Part shown: positions 35,124-42,873 of the stretch, piece after piece
How the letters are laid out: each line of letters opens with the position of its first letter
Numbering within the stretch: position 1 is the stretch's first letter
NCBI RefSeq assembly: GCF_000297395.2
Contig: NZ_HF570108.1
Span: 2,894,106-2,958,105 of the forward strand
DNA: 64,000 nt
Source: Micromonospora lupini str. Lupac 08
GTDB lineage: Bacteria > Actinomycetota > Actinomycetes > Mycobacteriales > Micromonosporaceae
Reading direction: 5' to 3'
The notes under the pieces: generated by a model
Databases searched by the model: none
The model's input: the letters and a program-made list of their open reading frames with translations, nothing else
Told to the model about the DNA's origin: nothing
Made by a program: the position numbers and the translations under genes

Positions 35124-35151
35124 GTCACAGACTCCTCGCCGCGCTCGCCCT
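35124..35151 (+). promoter_or_regulatory. SigJ/ECF41-like promoter next to the sigma gene
   Basis: On the plus strand GTCACA (35124-35129), 16 bases, CGCCCT (35146-35151) matches the GTCACA-N16-CGTCCT pattern at 11 of 12 positions, the best copy in this window. It lies directly upstream of the sigma gene but points away from it, toward a truncated gene at 35286. The sigma gene may use it divergently or have its own promoter. Confidence 0.5.
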
Positions 35152-35285
35152 CAGATACGGATCTGCGCTTGTGTCGACCGGTTGGGGTAGCCGGCTGTGC
35201 TGGGTGATACCGGTGGTAGCGGCTGGTCCGGATGAGGCGGTGAGCCACGGCATGGACCCCGACCGGACCAAGCGACGCCGGGCAG

Positions 35286-35640
35286 GTGGCGCGCTCACTG
35301 TCGCCGGTCGTTGGCACGTTCGAGGCGGGTGAGACGAACCCGTACGCGGTCGTTTCCGCCGAGATGCTGGCCGCGTACGAGAAGCTGTCCAACCTCGCTC
35401 GGGGACTCGGCTTGAAGACCGAGTACCGGGTCGTGTCACCGCCGGGCACGGTCGACCTGAACCCCACCGATCTGGTCGTGGTCGGCAGTCCCCGGATTCT
35501 GCTGTTCGTCGGGCAGGTGCTCGCGTCCGATCCGAAGCTGGGCTTCGGCAGCGATGACGACGGCGTCTACCTCGTGAACCGACAGACCGGCGAGGAGTTC
35601 CGCTCCCCGTCCGACAGCGGCTCTACGCCAACCCCTTGCG
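35286..35640 (+). pseudogene. Truncated remnant of a conserved actinobacterial protein
   Basis: From a GTG at 35286 the protein reads GTFEAGETNPYAVVSAEMLA, GLGLKTEYRVVSPPGTVDLN, LVVVGSPRILLFVGQVLASD and LGFGSDDDGVYLVNRQTGEE, then FRSPSDSG. I associate these segments with the C-terminal part of a family with an N-terminal helix-turn-helix. After SPSDSG the sequence turns into nonsense (STPTPCDQSS) and the frame runs on to 35873, overlapping the opposite gene. I infer loss of both ends. It sits 135 bases downstream of a good SigJ-type promoter. Confidence 0.5.
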
Positions 35641-35749
35641 ACCAGTCGTCAACTGTTCCCGGATCCGGCCACGGAGTCCTGGCCAGCCGCTGCTTCAGAC
35701 CGGCGATCACCGATGGTCCTGCAGGTGTGCGAAATGTGGAGCTGGCGGG

Positions 35750-36469
35750 TCAGTTGCTCGTGGATGCCGTGGTTGTGGATGCACCGGTCGCGGCGGCGCG
35801 GGGTGCGCGAGAGTTGGCCCGGCTGAGCAGGAGTGTGCTGGCGACGGCGAGTTGCCAGATGACGATGGTGTAGACGGAGCCGCGTTCGATCGCCCCCGAG
35901 GGCAGGCCGGCACCGAAGGTGAGGAAGAGAGCGACCACGGAGACCAGGCCGAATGCTCCGACGACGATGCTGATGAGGCCGATCAGCCGCGTCTCGGGAG
36001 ACTTTCGCCAGTGGATGCCCAGGACGAGGGCAAGCACGTTCCCGCCGACGATCGCCAGCGTCGCTCCGGTGAAGTGCAGGGGAAGCGTGCCGTTCTGCTG
36101 CGCCTGCAGGGAACCGTGGAAGGTTCCGACAAGGATGTAGCCGATCATGGTCACGACCCCGGTCACGGCGGTGAACGTTCGGGACCGTCCGCTGATCGTT
36201 CGCGACAGCAGCACTGTGGCGATCCCGAAGAGGATGCCCTGAACGATGAAGCCGGAGTTCATGACGACGTGCAGCGGCGAGTCGAGTTCGCGGCCCTGGA
36301 ACACCCCGGCTGTTGCGGATCCGAGGTCGCTGATCCAGTTGTCGGCGTAGCTGTAGCTGGGCGATTTCCACGCCGCGGCCGTGATCGCTTCGGCAGCGAG
36401 ATAGAGCGCCGGGCCCAGCAGGAAGGCGGCAGCGGCGAGGGGGCGGAGCCTGTTCACCATGTTTTCCAT
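35750..36469 (-). CDS. DUF998 membrane protein
   Basis: The 239-residue protein has about six hydrophobic segments, starting RLRPLAAAAFLLGPALYLAA. It carries the DUF998 motifs SYADNWISDLGS and TVLLSRTISGR and a later conserved GGNVLALVLGIHW stretch. Function is unknown. The reading frame extends to a GTG at 36499, but that would run through a 9-bp inverted repeat (36479-36500) that looks like an operator, so ATG 36469 or 36460 is preferred. The C terminus ends in an alanine/threonine-rich tail. It is not in an operon with the LtrA gene upstream. Confidence 0.8.
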   Translation of the reverse strand: MENMVNRLRPLAAAAFLLGPALYLAAEAITAAAWKSPSYSYADNWISDLGSATAGVFQGRELDSPLHVVMNSGFIVQGILFGIATVLLSRTISGRSRTFTAVTGVVTMIGYILVGTFHGSLQAQQNGTLPLHFTGATLAIVGGNVLALVLGIHWRKSPETRLIGLISIVVGAFGLVSVVALFLTFGAGLPSGAIERGSVYTIVIWQLAVASTLLLSRANSRAPRAAATGASTTTASTSN

Positions 36470-36478
36470 TTCCGTCTC

Positions 36479-36500
36479 GGTGACTGGTTGGCCAGTCACC
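36479..36500. promoter_or_regulatory. TetR-type operator upstream of the DUF998 gene
   Basis: GGTGACTGG-TTGG-CCAGTCACC is a perfect 9-bp inverted repeat with a 4-base centre, ten bases before the ATG at 36469. The TGACTGGT-type half-sites resemble those of many TetR repressors. No TetR gene is adjacent; the nearest is the one at 37893-38510. Confidence 0.6.
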
Positions 36501-36612
36501 TGTGAAGTGAGGGGTGTTCGGAGGGCGAGTCGCGGCCGTTTCAGAGACGGCGGACGCCGCGGGTGAGGCGTGTGCCCGGGAGGTGTCAGGCTCGTACAGC
36601 CCGGCCTGCTCG

Positions 36613-37893
36613 CTAAGGAAGGGTTCGTGAGCCGGCCGCGCGGTCGGGCGCTTCATCGGTGGGAGCGGCCTGGATTGGTGTCAGTCGTCGTTCGAACCAC
36701 AGGTGGGCGAGGACTATCAGGGCCAGGTAGACCACGAGCGTTCGGCCACTGACGGCGGTGGCGAGCAGGCCGAGCAACAGTGGGGCCGCGATGCCTGTGG
36801 TGACCCGTGAGATCGTCCTCGGCAGGTCGGAACTGCGGCTGGCGACGCCGGTGACCACGCCGAGGGTGAAGTAGGCCGCAACCGCGCCGCACAGCAGCCA
36901 GCGACCGTGGTCGGGCAGTGGGTCGGCGCCGTGTCCGACCACCAGAGAGAGCGGTACGGCGATGGTGGCGACGACGCCGGTGACCAGGCAGTGCAGGCCC
37001 AGGGCGGCGCGGGTGGGGATCCGGCCGGCCCGCAGGTGCGGCAGGCCGGCGTATCCGAAGACGACGGACAGGCCGAACAGACCGGCCAGCAGGACGAAGG
37101 ACGCGATCGTGGTGGCCAGCAGGCCGATGTCGTACCGCGCCTCGCCTGCGGCGGCGACGACCTGCACCACCGATTCGCCCAGCACGATGATCACGAAGAG
37201 TCCCAGCCGCTCGGAGAGGTGGGCCGGGTCGACCGACACCCCGTGGACGACCGGTCCCGTGCCGTAATTGCGGACTCCTGATCGTGGCCGACGCCGAGGA
37301 CTTCTTTGCGCGGTGAGGTACGACTGGACGCGCTGGAAAATCCTGCTGCCAGACAGGACCAGGATCAGCAGCAGGTCGAGGCCGACTCCAGCCGCCCAGA
37401 GCCCGAGTTTCACGTGTTCGTCGGCCCAGAGCGACGCGAACCAGGGCAACAGGCCCGCTGAGTACTGCACCACCGGGAAGTCCAGCAACACGGCGCCGCG
37501 TTGCCACGACTTGGACCCGTAGACGCGCGTGGCGATGTAGGCGATCGCGAAGACATTGAGCGGACGGCTGTCGCCGCCGTGTCCGAGCACCGTGTGCGCC
37601 ACGCCTGGCACGGACGCGGCCATGACCCCGAGGCCGAACATGCCGACCATCAGCCGCAGCACGCGGGTCTGGCCGGCGGCGACGTTGCTGTACAGCATGA
37701 ACGTCGTCCAGGACAGCCACAGAGCCAGGAACAGCAGTGCGTAGAGACCGAGTGCCGCCGCGTCCAGTTCAGACCCGAGCACGTGTGCCAGGGCGGCCAC
37801 GCCGGCCACCGCCACGAGGTCGAAGAAGAGCTCGGCCCAGCTCGCGTGCCGCTCGATCCGGGCGTCCTTCGGCTCTTCGTCGATGTTCACCAT
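36613..37893 (-). CDS. LtrA-family (low-temperature requirement) membrane protein
   Basis: The 426-residue protein has about twelve hydrophobic segments. The N-terminal signature HASWAELFFDLVAVAGVAAL (E-L-F-F-D-L) and the central LSERLGLFVIIVLGESVVQV are the LtrA hallmarks. The function is unclear; the family is named from a Listeria cold-growth locus. Its ATG shares one base with the TGA of the upstream TetR gene, so it is translationally coupled as the last gene of a hydrolase-TetR-LtrA operon. Another LtrA gene occurs at 48841-50076. Confidence 0.85.
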   Translation of the reverse strand: MVNIDEEPKDARIERHASWAELFFDLVAVAGVAALAHVLGSELDAAALGLYALLFLALWLSWTTFMLYSNVAAGQTRVLRLMVGMFGLGVMAASVPGVAHTVLGHGGDSRPLNVFAIAYIATRVYGSKSWQRGAVLLDFPVVQYSAGLLPWFASLWADEHVKLGLWAAGVGLDLLLILVLSGSRIFQRVQSYLTAQRSPRRRPRSGVRNYGTGPVVHGVSVDPAHLSERLGLFVIIVLGESVVQVVAAAGEARYDIGLLATTIASFVLLAGLFGLSVVFGYAGLPHLRAGRIPTRAALGLHCLVTGVVATIAVPLSLVVGHGADPLPDHGRWLLCGAVAAYFTLGVVTGVASRSSDLPRTISRVTTGIAAPLLLGLLATAVSGRTLVVYLALIVLAHLWFERRLTPIQAAPTDEAPDRAAGSRTLP

Positions 37894-38510
37894 CAGTGGC
37901 CGCCGGCTGGCGATGTCGCGGTGCTCGTGGGTGCGAGGGCGCTGCTGGTGGCGGCACGCAGACCGTGGTCGAGAAAATTGATCATCCAGGTGAAGCTGTC
38001 GTCGACGGATGCGTCCATCTGGAAACCGCCGGCCGCTTCCAGGGTCGAGAATCCGTGCAGGGCGCTGCGGAGCATCCGCAGGGCGTGAATCTCCTGAACG
38101 GGGTCCAGTCGGTAGCCGCGCAGCATGGCCGCCCAGGAGGCGACGACCCGTTCGAGGGCGGGGACGAGCGGGTCGTCGGGTCCGCTCGGGCGGGCGGCGT
38201 TGCCGGCCGCGTACCGGCCCGGGTGTTCGTTCACGTACGTCCGCATCGCCTGCGCGCCGGCGGCGAGGGCATCGCTGCCGGCCCGGCCCTGGATGGCGTC
38301 GCGAATGGCGTCAGCGAACTCGGCCATGGCCAGAACAGCTATCCGGTGTGCCAGATCAGCCTGGCTGGTGACGTGTTTGTAGAGCGCCGGGGTCTTGACG
38401 CCGAGCCGTTCGGCGAGCAGGCCCATGCTGATGTTCTCGAAGCCGATCTCATCGATCAGGGCGGCGCCGGCCTCGGTGACCGACTGCGGGGTGAGCCGGG
38501 CCCTAGGCAT
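37893..38510 (-). CDS. TetR-family regulator
   Basis: The 205-residue protein has a helix-turn-helix at about residues 20-55 (LTPQSVTEAGAALIDEIGFE then GLLAERLGVKTPALYKHVTS), followed by a WHG-like regulatory domain with RTYVNEHPGRYAAGNAARP. The ATG at 38510 overlaps the stop of the hydrolase gene by eight bases, and the TGA shares a base with the LtrA start. The inverted repeat GGTTAA-N5-TTAACC upstream of the hydrolase gene is the probable operator, so the whole operon is likely autoregulated. Confidence 0.88.
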   Translation of the reverse strand: MPRARLTPQSVTEAGAALIDEIGFENISMGLLAERLGVKTPALYKHVTSQADLAHRIAVLAMAEFADAIRDAIQGRAGSDALAAGAQAMRTYVNEHPGRYAAGNAARPSGPDDPLVPALERVVASWAAMLRGYRLDPVQEIHALRMLRSALHGFSTLEAAGGFQMDASVDDSFTWMINFLDHGLRAATSSALAPTSTATSPAGGH

Positions 38511-39339
38511 TCGCCAGCGTCTTGTCGAGGAAGGGACGGGCCAGCGCGAGGACCTGATCCGGCGTCTGCACGTGCGGGTAGTGACCGGCACCCGCGATGA
38601 CGGCCAGCTCACCGAGACCCCTGGGCAGGTCAGCGATGATCTTCTCGCCCTCGGCGCGGGGGTCGGCCCAGTCGGGGTCGAGGCTGCCCTCGATGACCAG
38701 GACCGGGCAGGTGACGTTGGTCAGCTGCGCGCCGGCGTCACTCGGGCTGGTCTTGCACATGGCCTGCAGGACCTTCATCCGGCCGGGCTCCGTCAGCTTC
38801 GCCGCGATACGCGTCAGTTCGGCGTCCCAGTCGGCGGGTTTGACCGGGTACGCCACGTCGAGGTACTTCTTCCAGCTCGACAGACTGCCCCGGACCATGA
38901 CCTGCGCCATCTGGCTGTAACCGCTGCGGAAACGCTTCACCCGCACCAACCCGCCGAGATCGAAGGGTTGCGCACGGGTGAACGGCGCCAGCTCGATGAC
39001 GCCGTTGATCAGATCGGACGCGGTGGCCGCGGCGATGGTCGCCGCACCGCCACTGATCGACTGGCCGATGATCACGGCGGGGCCGCCGAGGTGACGTACG
39101 ACGGCGATGAGGTCGCCCGCGATGTCGGTGCGGCTGTAGCCGTCCCAGCCGAGGCTGGAGTCGCCGCAGCCGCGGATGTCGACGTTGGCGACTCGGTACC
39201 CGGCGGCGACCAGGGCCGGAGCGAGGAAACGGTAGGAGTGCCGGCTGTCGCCGATGCCGTGCGCCAGGACCACGAGCGGACCCTGCCCGGACACCTCGTA
39301 GGCGAGGGTGTTGCCGGCGATGCTCAGGTGTTCGGCCAT
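38503..39339 (-). CDS. Alpha/beta hydrolase
   Basis: The 278-residue enzyme has an HG oxyanion segment (LVVLAHGIGDSRHSYRFL), a nucleophile elbow IGQSISGGAA (G-x-S-x-G near residue 93), an acid in VIEGSLDPDWAD and the catalytic His in GAGHYPHVQTP. The catalytic triad is complete. The substrate (ester, epoxide or peptide bond) is not apparent. It is the first gene of an overlapping operon with TetR and LtrA genes, and GGTTAAC half-sites lie 17-53 bases upstream of the ATG. Confidence 0.88.
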   Translation of the reverse strand: MAEHLSIAGNTLAYEVSGQGPLVVLAHGIGDSRHSYRFLAPALVAAGYRVANVDIRGCGDSSLGWDGYSRTDIAGDLIAVVRHLGGPAVIIGQSISGGAATIAAATASDLINGVIELAPFTRAQPFDLGGLVRVKRFRSGYSQMAQVMVRGSLSSWKKYLDVAYPVKPADWDAELTRIAAKLTEPGRMKVLQAMCKTSPSDAGAQLTNVTCPVLVIEGSLDPDWADPRAEGEKIIADLPRGLGELAVIAGAGHYPHVQTPDQVLALARPFLDKTLANA

Positions 39340-39355
39340 GCCGACCTCCAGGTTT

Positions 39356-39392
39356 GGTTAACGGTGCTATCTGTAGGTTAATCGCGTTAACC
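39356..39392. promoter_or_regulatory. GGTTAA operator cluster upstream of the hydrolase operon
   Basis: GGTTAA-TCGCG-TTAACC (39376-39392) is a perfect 6-bp inverted repeat, and another half-site GGTTAAC lies at 39356-39362, 20 bases closer to the hydrolase gene. The arrangement fits a TetR-family repressor encoded by the second gene of the operon. Confidence 0.65.
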
Positions 39393-39962
39393 AGCTGCGT
39401 CAAGCGATCTTCCTCAACGGTGCGTGCACCTCGTTCGAGCACCGGGTGTCCGGACGCGGGAAGCGTTGGGCTACCGGGCGCCGTGCGCTGTAGGAGGGTG
39501 GTCCTCGCTCGCCAGGGCGACGAGGACGGCGTCGAGTAGGCCGGGAAACCTGGCACCCAGGTCGTCGCGCCGCAGCGAGTGCACGATGACTCGGCCCTCG
39601 CTGCAAGCAGGCCGTCCAGTTCCGCCGGACCTGCACGCGAGCTCGCGCCCTGGTCATCGAGGACTGAGCCTGAGCTTGTCCGCTCGCGAGCCCGTGCAGA
39701 CCCTCGACCTGGGGCCTGTCCTATCGATCAGGCAAGCCAGATGGTGGCGGCGATCAGGACGAGGCTGACTCGTTGACCTGGATCGCGTCCAGCAGCGCCA
39801 ACAGTTGCGGGTCCACCGCGAGACGGCCCTGGCCATCGACACGTGCGGTGCGACAGTCGAGGAAAGCGCGGAAGCTGAATAACCACATCCTCCGCTTGCA
39901 CGGAGGTTCCCGAGTTGAACGGAAATAGAAGGAAGCGCCCGCATGGCCTCGGCTGTCGCCGC
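39393..39962. other. Gene-poor stretch with small coding-like fragments
   Basis: No complete gene is seen. Two minus-strand fragments look coding: about 39480-39590 (SEGRVIVHSLRRDDLGARFP) and about 39755-39888 (AFLDCRTARVDGQGRLAVDP then QLLALLDAIQV). The second loosely recalls the start of ModE/LysR-type helix-turn-helix proteins. Neither has a convincing start or a full domain. Confidence 0.25.
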
Positions 39963-42122
39963 TTACTCAGGGATCAACTCGCTGAGCCGATCAAGTGTAT
40001 ACGCCTCCGACCCGTCTGGCAGGTCCTCAGGCGCGTGAATGCCGATGAACGTGATCGGCTCGTCCGGTAGCCGGCCGTTCCACGTCGTCACCTCGGCCCG
40101 TGCCCGCCACCGGTCGACCAGGTAGGACACGGTGAGGTAGCGCCGCTCCATCAGTGCCCGTACTCGGTCGGCCGTGGTGAAGGTGTTGTCCTCCACTCGG
40201 TTGAACGACGGCGCACCCGGCAGGTACAGGTGAAGCCACACGGCCTGCCAGCCGCCCTCGCTTCTGGCGAACACCATCGGCAGCGCGATCCGTCCCTGGC
40301 CGCGCAGGTGCGAACGCGCGCGGACCGTCCGTGCGTCGAAGGGGGCACCGAGCTGGTCCCGTGTGCGGGCCTGATATCCGAACATCGACTCGGCGACTTC
40401 GTCGAACGACTCGCCCGCATAGATGAAGACCTGCGGAACCACATAGCGTCCCCCGGTTGTCAGGGGCACGTCGACGAACTCGGTCGCCCCGTTCGGCGCG
40501 TCGGTGATGTCGCCGGAGTGCACCACGCCATCGTGGCGATAGTTCGTCCACGACACCTGACCCGCACTGTGGAACTCGTCATCCAGGAGCAGCACCGACA
40601 GGTCGTAGTCGGTACGGCGGCTTGCCTGGCGCCAGTACGTGAAGAACCGCAGCAGCTCACCGGACACCGACGCCCGGGAGCCCCTCGGTAGGACCGCGAA
40701 CCCGCCTTCGGCCGCCTTGCCGGACAGCGGCAGCGCCACGTCGAGCACCTCGGGGTCCACCACCAGCTGTCGTTCCGGCTGCGGCAGCCGGGCGCTGATC
40801 TCGGCGTCGAGCAGCGACGTCAGCTCGGCCACCAGCTCGGCCGGCAGCGGTGGCCGCTCGTCGGGACCTACCCACGAGCTGCGCGAGCGGCTTGCGTACA
40901 TCCGGGCAGACATGGGCGTCAGCCGGTTGTCCAGATGCTCCCGCAGCGAGAGCAGCACTCGGCCGGACGCCGAGCCCAGCGCGCCGGCGACCGCTTCGAC
41001 GACACCGCTTCGCTCCGGCTCCGACGCCAGCCGCAGCAGCCGGTCCGCAGATCGCAGGAGTAGGCCCGGCGCCGCCGACAGCACCGACGTGGCCGAACCG
41101 ATGGCTCCGGCGCGGATCGCCGCCTCCGCGCGACCGGCGAGGGTGGGCACCCGCCGCTGGCCACGCGCGACCTCGAACACCGCCTGTGCGTGCGGCCACC
41201 TGTCGTACTCGTGCGGATGGAGCCGTTCTCCGAGCCGCTTCCACCGCTCCCCGTAGCGCACGACGTCACCGAGCTTGCCGGGACTCGCGCCGACGACGTC
41301 GTTCAGCGCGGCCAGAAGCATCCGCCGCTCCGGGCGCCGGAAGGCGCGGAATCGCGTGGGTGTCACGAGCGAGGCGTCCCCGCCGGAGACCTGGCAGGCG
41401 AGGCGCAGCACATCGGTCGGCGTGTCCACGCCGACCAACGGCCGGCCGAGGACGAGCCGGATCCCGTTGAGCACGGCACGGTTCTCCCGTACCGGAATCT
41501 CGGCCGGCTGCGCGCCGTCCACGCAGGCGACCGCGAGCTCGCTGAGGATCGCGAGGTCCGCCTCGCCAAGCGGGGTCGAGTTGCCGGCCAGGGCCAGATA
41601 CAACCGGGTTGCCTCCACCTCGGCGGCGTCGCCGAGCCGCAACAAGGTCACCCGGTCACCGGCTGCCGTGATCAGCTCGTCGTGCGCGGCCAACAGCTCC
41701 GCATAGGTGTGCTGGTAGGTCCCATAAGCCGGCAGGTCCAGCAGGTTCACCGCACCCGAGGCGACGGCCTCCCGCAGCTGCTCGTCGGTCGCCGTGCCTC
41801 CGCCGGTGAAGACGGCCGCCCGCAGGCGTTCCGTCCAGAACTCGGCGGTGTCCGGCACGTCATCCGGGAAGCCGATGAAGTAGGCGTTGTGCCGGACATG
41901 GTCGCCCACCAGTTCGCGTACCGCCGAGACGACCGTGGCGGCCAGGTCCATCGCCGGGGCGGGGGCCAGGGCGCCGATGTGCTCCAGCAGAGCCCGTGAT
42001 GCCGAGAATCCGACGTCGAGGAGCGCCACGTCCAGTTGCCGGGCCACCGGCGTGCCATCGCCGGCCGCGCCGGTGCTGGCCGGCACGCGCAGGGTCTTCT
42101 GGATGATCAGCTTCTCGAGCAC
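39963..42122 (-). CDS. MXAN_6230/SCO0854-family protein with TerD-like C-terminal domain
   Basis: The 719-residue protein has a helical N-terminal two thirds and a C-terminal beta domain. That domain carries DYDLSVLLLDDEFHSAGQVS, GVVHSGDITDAPNGATEFVD and FIYAGESFDEVAESMFGY, all typical of TerD-type proteins (calcium-binding, tellurite/stress loci). The N-terminal part lacks the RING-like cysteine cluster seen in longer members of this family. Start is GTG 42122 (VLEKLIIQKTLRV); upstream codons overlap the tRNA-like gene and are not protein-like. No other ter gene is nearby, so its role in stress or phage response is inference only. Confidence 0.8.
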   Translation of the reverse strand: MLEKLIIQKTLRVPASTGAAGDGTPVARQLDVALLDVGFSASRALLEHIGALAPAPAMDLAATVVSAVRELVGDHVRHNAYFIGFPDDVPDTAEFWTERLRAAVFTGGGTATDEQLREAVASGAVNLLDLPAYGTYQHTYAELLAAHDELITAAGDRVTLLRLGDAAEVEATRLYLALAGNSTPLGEADLAILSELAVACVDGAQPAEIPVRENRAVLNGIRLVLGRPLVGVDTPTDVLRLACQVSGGDASLVTPTRFRAFRRPERRMLLAALNDVVGASPGKLGDVVRYGERWKRLGERLHPHEYDRWPHAQAVFEVARGQRRVPTLAGRAEAAIRAGAIGSATSVLSAAPGLLLRSADRLLRLASEPERSGVVEAVAGALGSASGRVLLSLREHLDNRLTPMSARMYASRSRSSWVGPDERPPLPAELVAELTSLLDAEISARLPQPERQLVVDPEVLDVALPLSGKAAEGGFAVLPRGSRASVSGELLRFFTYWRQASRRTDYDLSVLLLDDEFHSAGQVSWTNYRHDGVVHSGDITDAPNGATEFVDVPLTTGGRYVVPQVFIYAGESFDEVAESMFGYQARTRDQLGAPFDARTVRARSHLRGQGRIALPMVFARSEGGWQAVWLHLYLPGAPSFNRVEDNTFTTADRVRALMERRYLTVSYLVDRWRARAEVTTWNGRLPDEPITFIGIHAPEDLPDGSEAYTLDRLSELIPE

Positions 42123-42178
42123 GTGGTTCCCCGTCCCGGTCAACTCCGGCGGATGCCGGCCCCGCAGCCGCGCCGCAG

Positions 42179-42308
42179 TGGGTCGCCGGGGACTCGAACC
42201 CCGAACCCTTCGATCCAACTAGGAGAAGGAAGCGCACCCATCACCGCGCAAGGCGGAGAGCGGACGCGCTACTCAGTCGAATGCTCTATCCAGTTGAGCT
42301 AGCGACCC
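42179..42308 (-). tRNA. tRNA-like gene with about 56 extra bases in the anticodon loop
   Basis: On the minus strand the acceptor stem GGGTCGC/GCGACCC with discriminator A, D-arm GCTC-AACTGGATA-GAGC, anticodon stem TTCGA/TCGAA, 5-base variable loop and T-arm CGGGG-TTCGAGT-CCCCG are all canonical. CCA is not encoded. The anticodon loop is 63 bases instead of seven. Its interior can fold as a 9-bp stem (AGCGCGTCC with GGGTGCGCT, two wobble pairs) capped by CCGC-CTTGC-GCGG. The loop resembles tRNA-Arg sequences, but the isoacceptor cannot be read. It may be a disrupted tRNA gene, an att-site scar or an unusual intron; a normal tRNA is unlikely. Confidence 0.6.
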
Positions 42309-42382
42309 AGATGTTGATCATTGCATTGGCCCGGCCGACGTGGCTATCCCATTTCGACTGCGCCGGGCTCGTCGGCGCCCGA

Positions 42383-42865
42383 TCACAGCGATGGTGCCGC
42401 CGAGGTGTCGGACCCTCCCAGGTAGGAACGCAGGGCAGCGGAAACGCGGGTCACCTCGGCGGGTGTGACGGCGGGCTGGTCAGGCTTGCCGAGGAGGCGG
42501 AAGACCCGGGGGCCCTGGAAATGATGGGGCAGCCCATCAGCGCGGGGCACGACGTGGAAGTGGACGTGTTCGAAACCTGCCAGCTCGGCGAATTGCGCGA
42601 CGTAGGTCTTCGCGCAGCCGGTCACCGCGTGCAGTGCACGGGACAACCGGATCTGCCAGGTCCCCAGCGCGGCGGCCTCGTCGTCGGTGAGGTCCGCGAT
42701 GGTGACGACGTGCCGGCGTGGCACCAGGACGAGCCAACCGGCGACTGCGGCACCGATCGCGTGACTGACCCGCCAGTTGTCGTCGGAGGCGATCCAATTC
42801 TCGGGGCGGCGGTTCGGATTCTCGGCGTTCTGCCCACACGACAGGCAGGATGACGGCGCTGACAT
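42383..42865 (-). CDS. HIT-family hydrolase/transferase
   Basis: This 160-residue protein has the histidine triad HVHFHVVPR near residue 110. It starts with a small cysteine-containing segment (CLSCGQNAEN), and NWIASDDNWRVSHAIGAAVA is the usual HIT N terminus. HIT proteins cleave or transfer nucleotide monophosphates. The ATG at 42865 lies eight bases past the toxin gene stop, and its ribosome-binding site (GAGG) overlaps that TGA. It is therefore the last gene of an operon with the AbiEi/AbiEii pair. Its role there may be to process nucleotides made by the AbiEii transferase, an inference. Confidence 0.85.
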   Translation of the reverse strand: MSAPSSCLSCGQNAENPNRRPENWIASDDNWRVSHAIGAAVAGWLVLVPRRHVVTIADLTDDEAAALGTWQIRLSRALHAVTGCAKTYVAQFAELAGFEHVHFHVVPRADGLPHHFQGPRVFRLLGKPDQPAVTPAEVTRVSAALRSYLGGSDTSAAPSL

Positions 42866-42873
42866 GACGTTCC

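Noticed and set aside
39927..42235. 12-bp direct repeat AGAAGGAAGCGC at 39927-39938 and 42224-42235 around the TerD-like gene
   Set aside because: Exact 12-mers recur often by chance in 64 kb, and no integrase, no second tRNA copy and no matching flanks support an att-type boundary.
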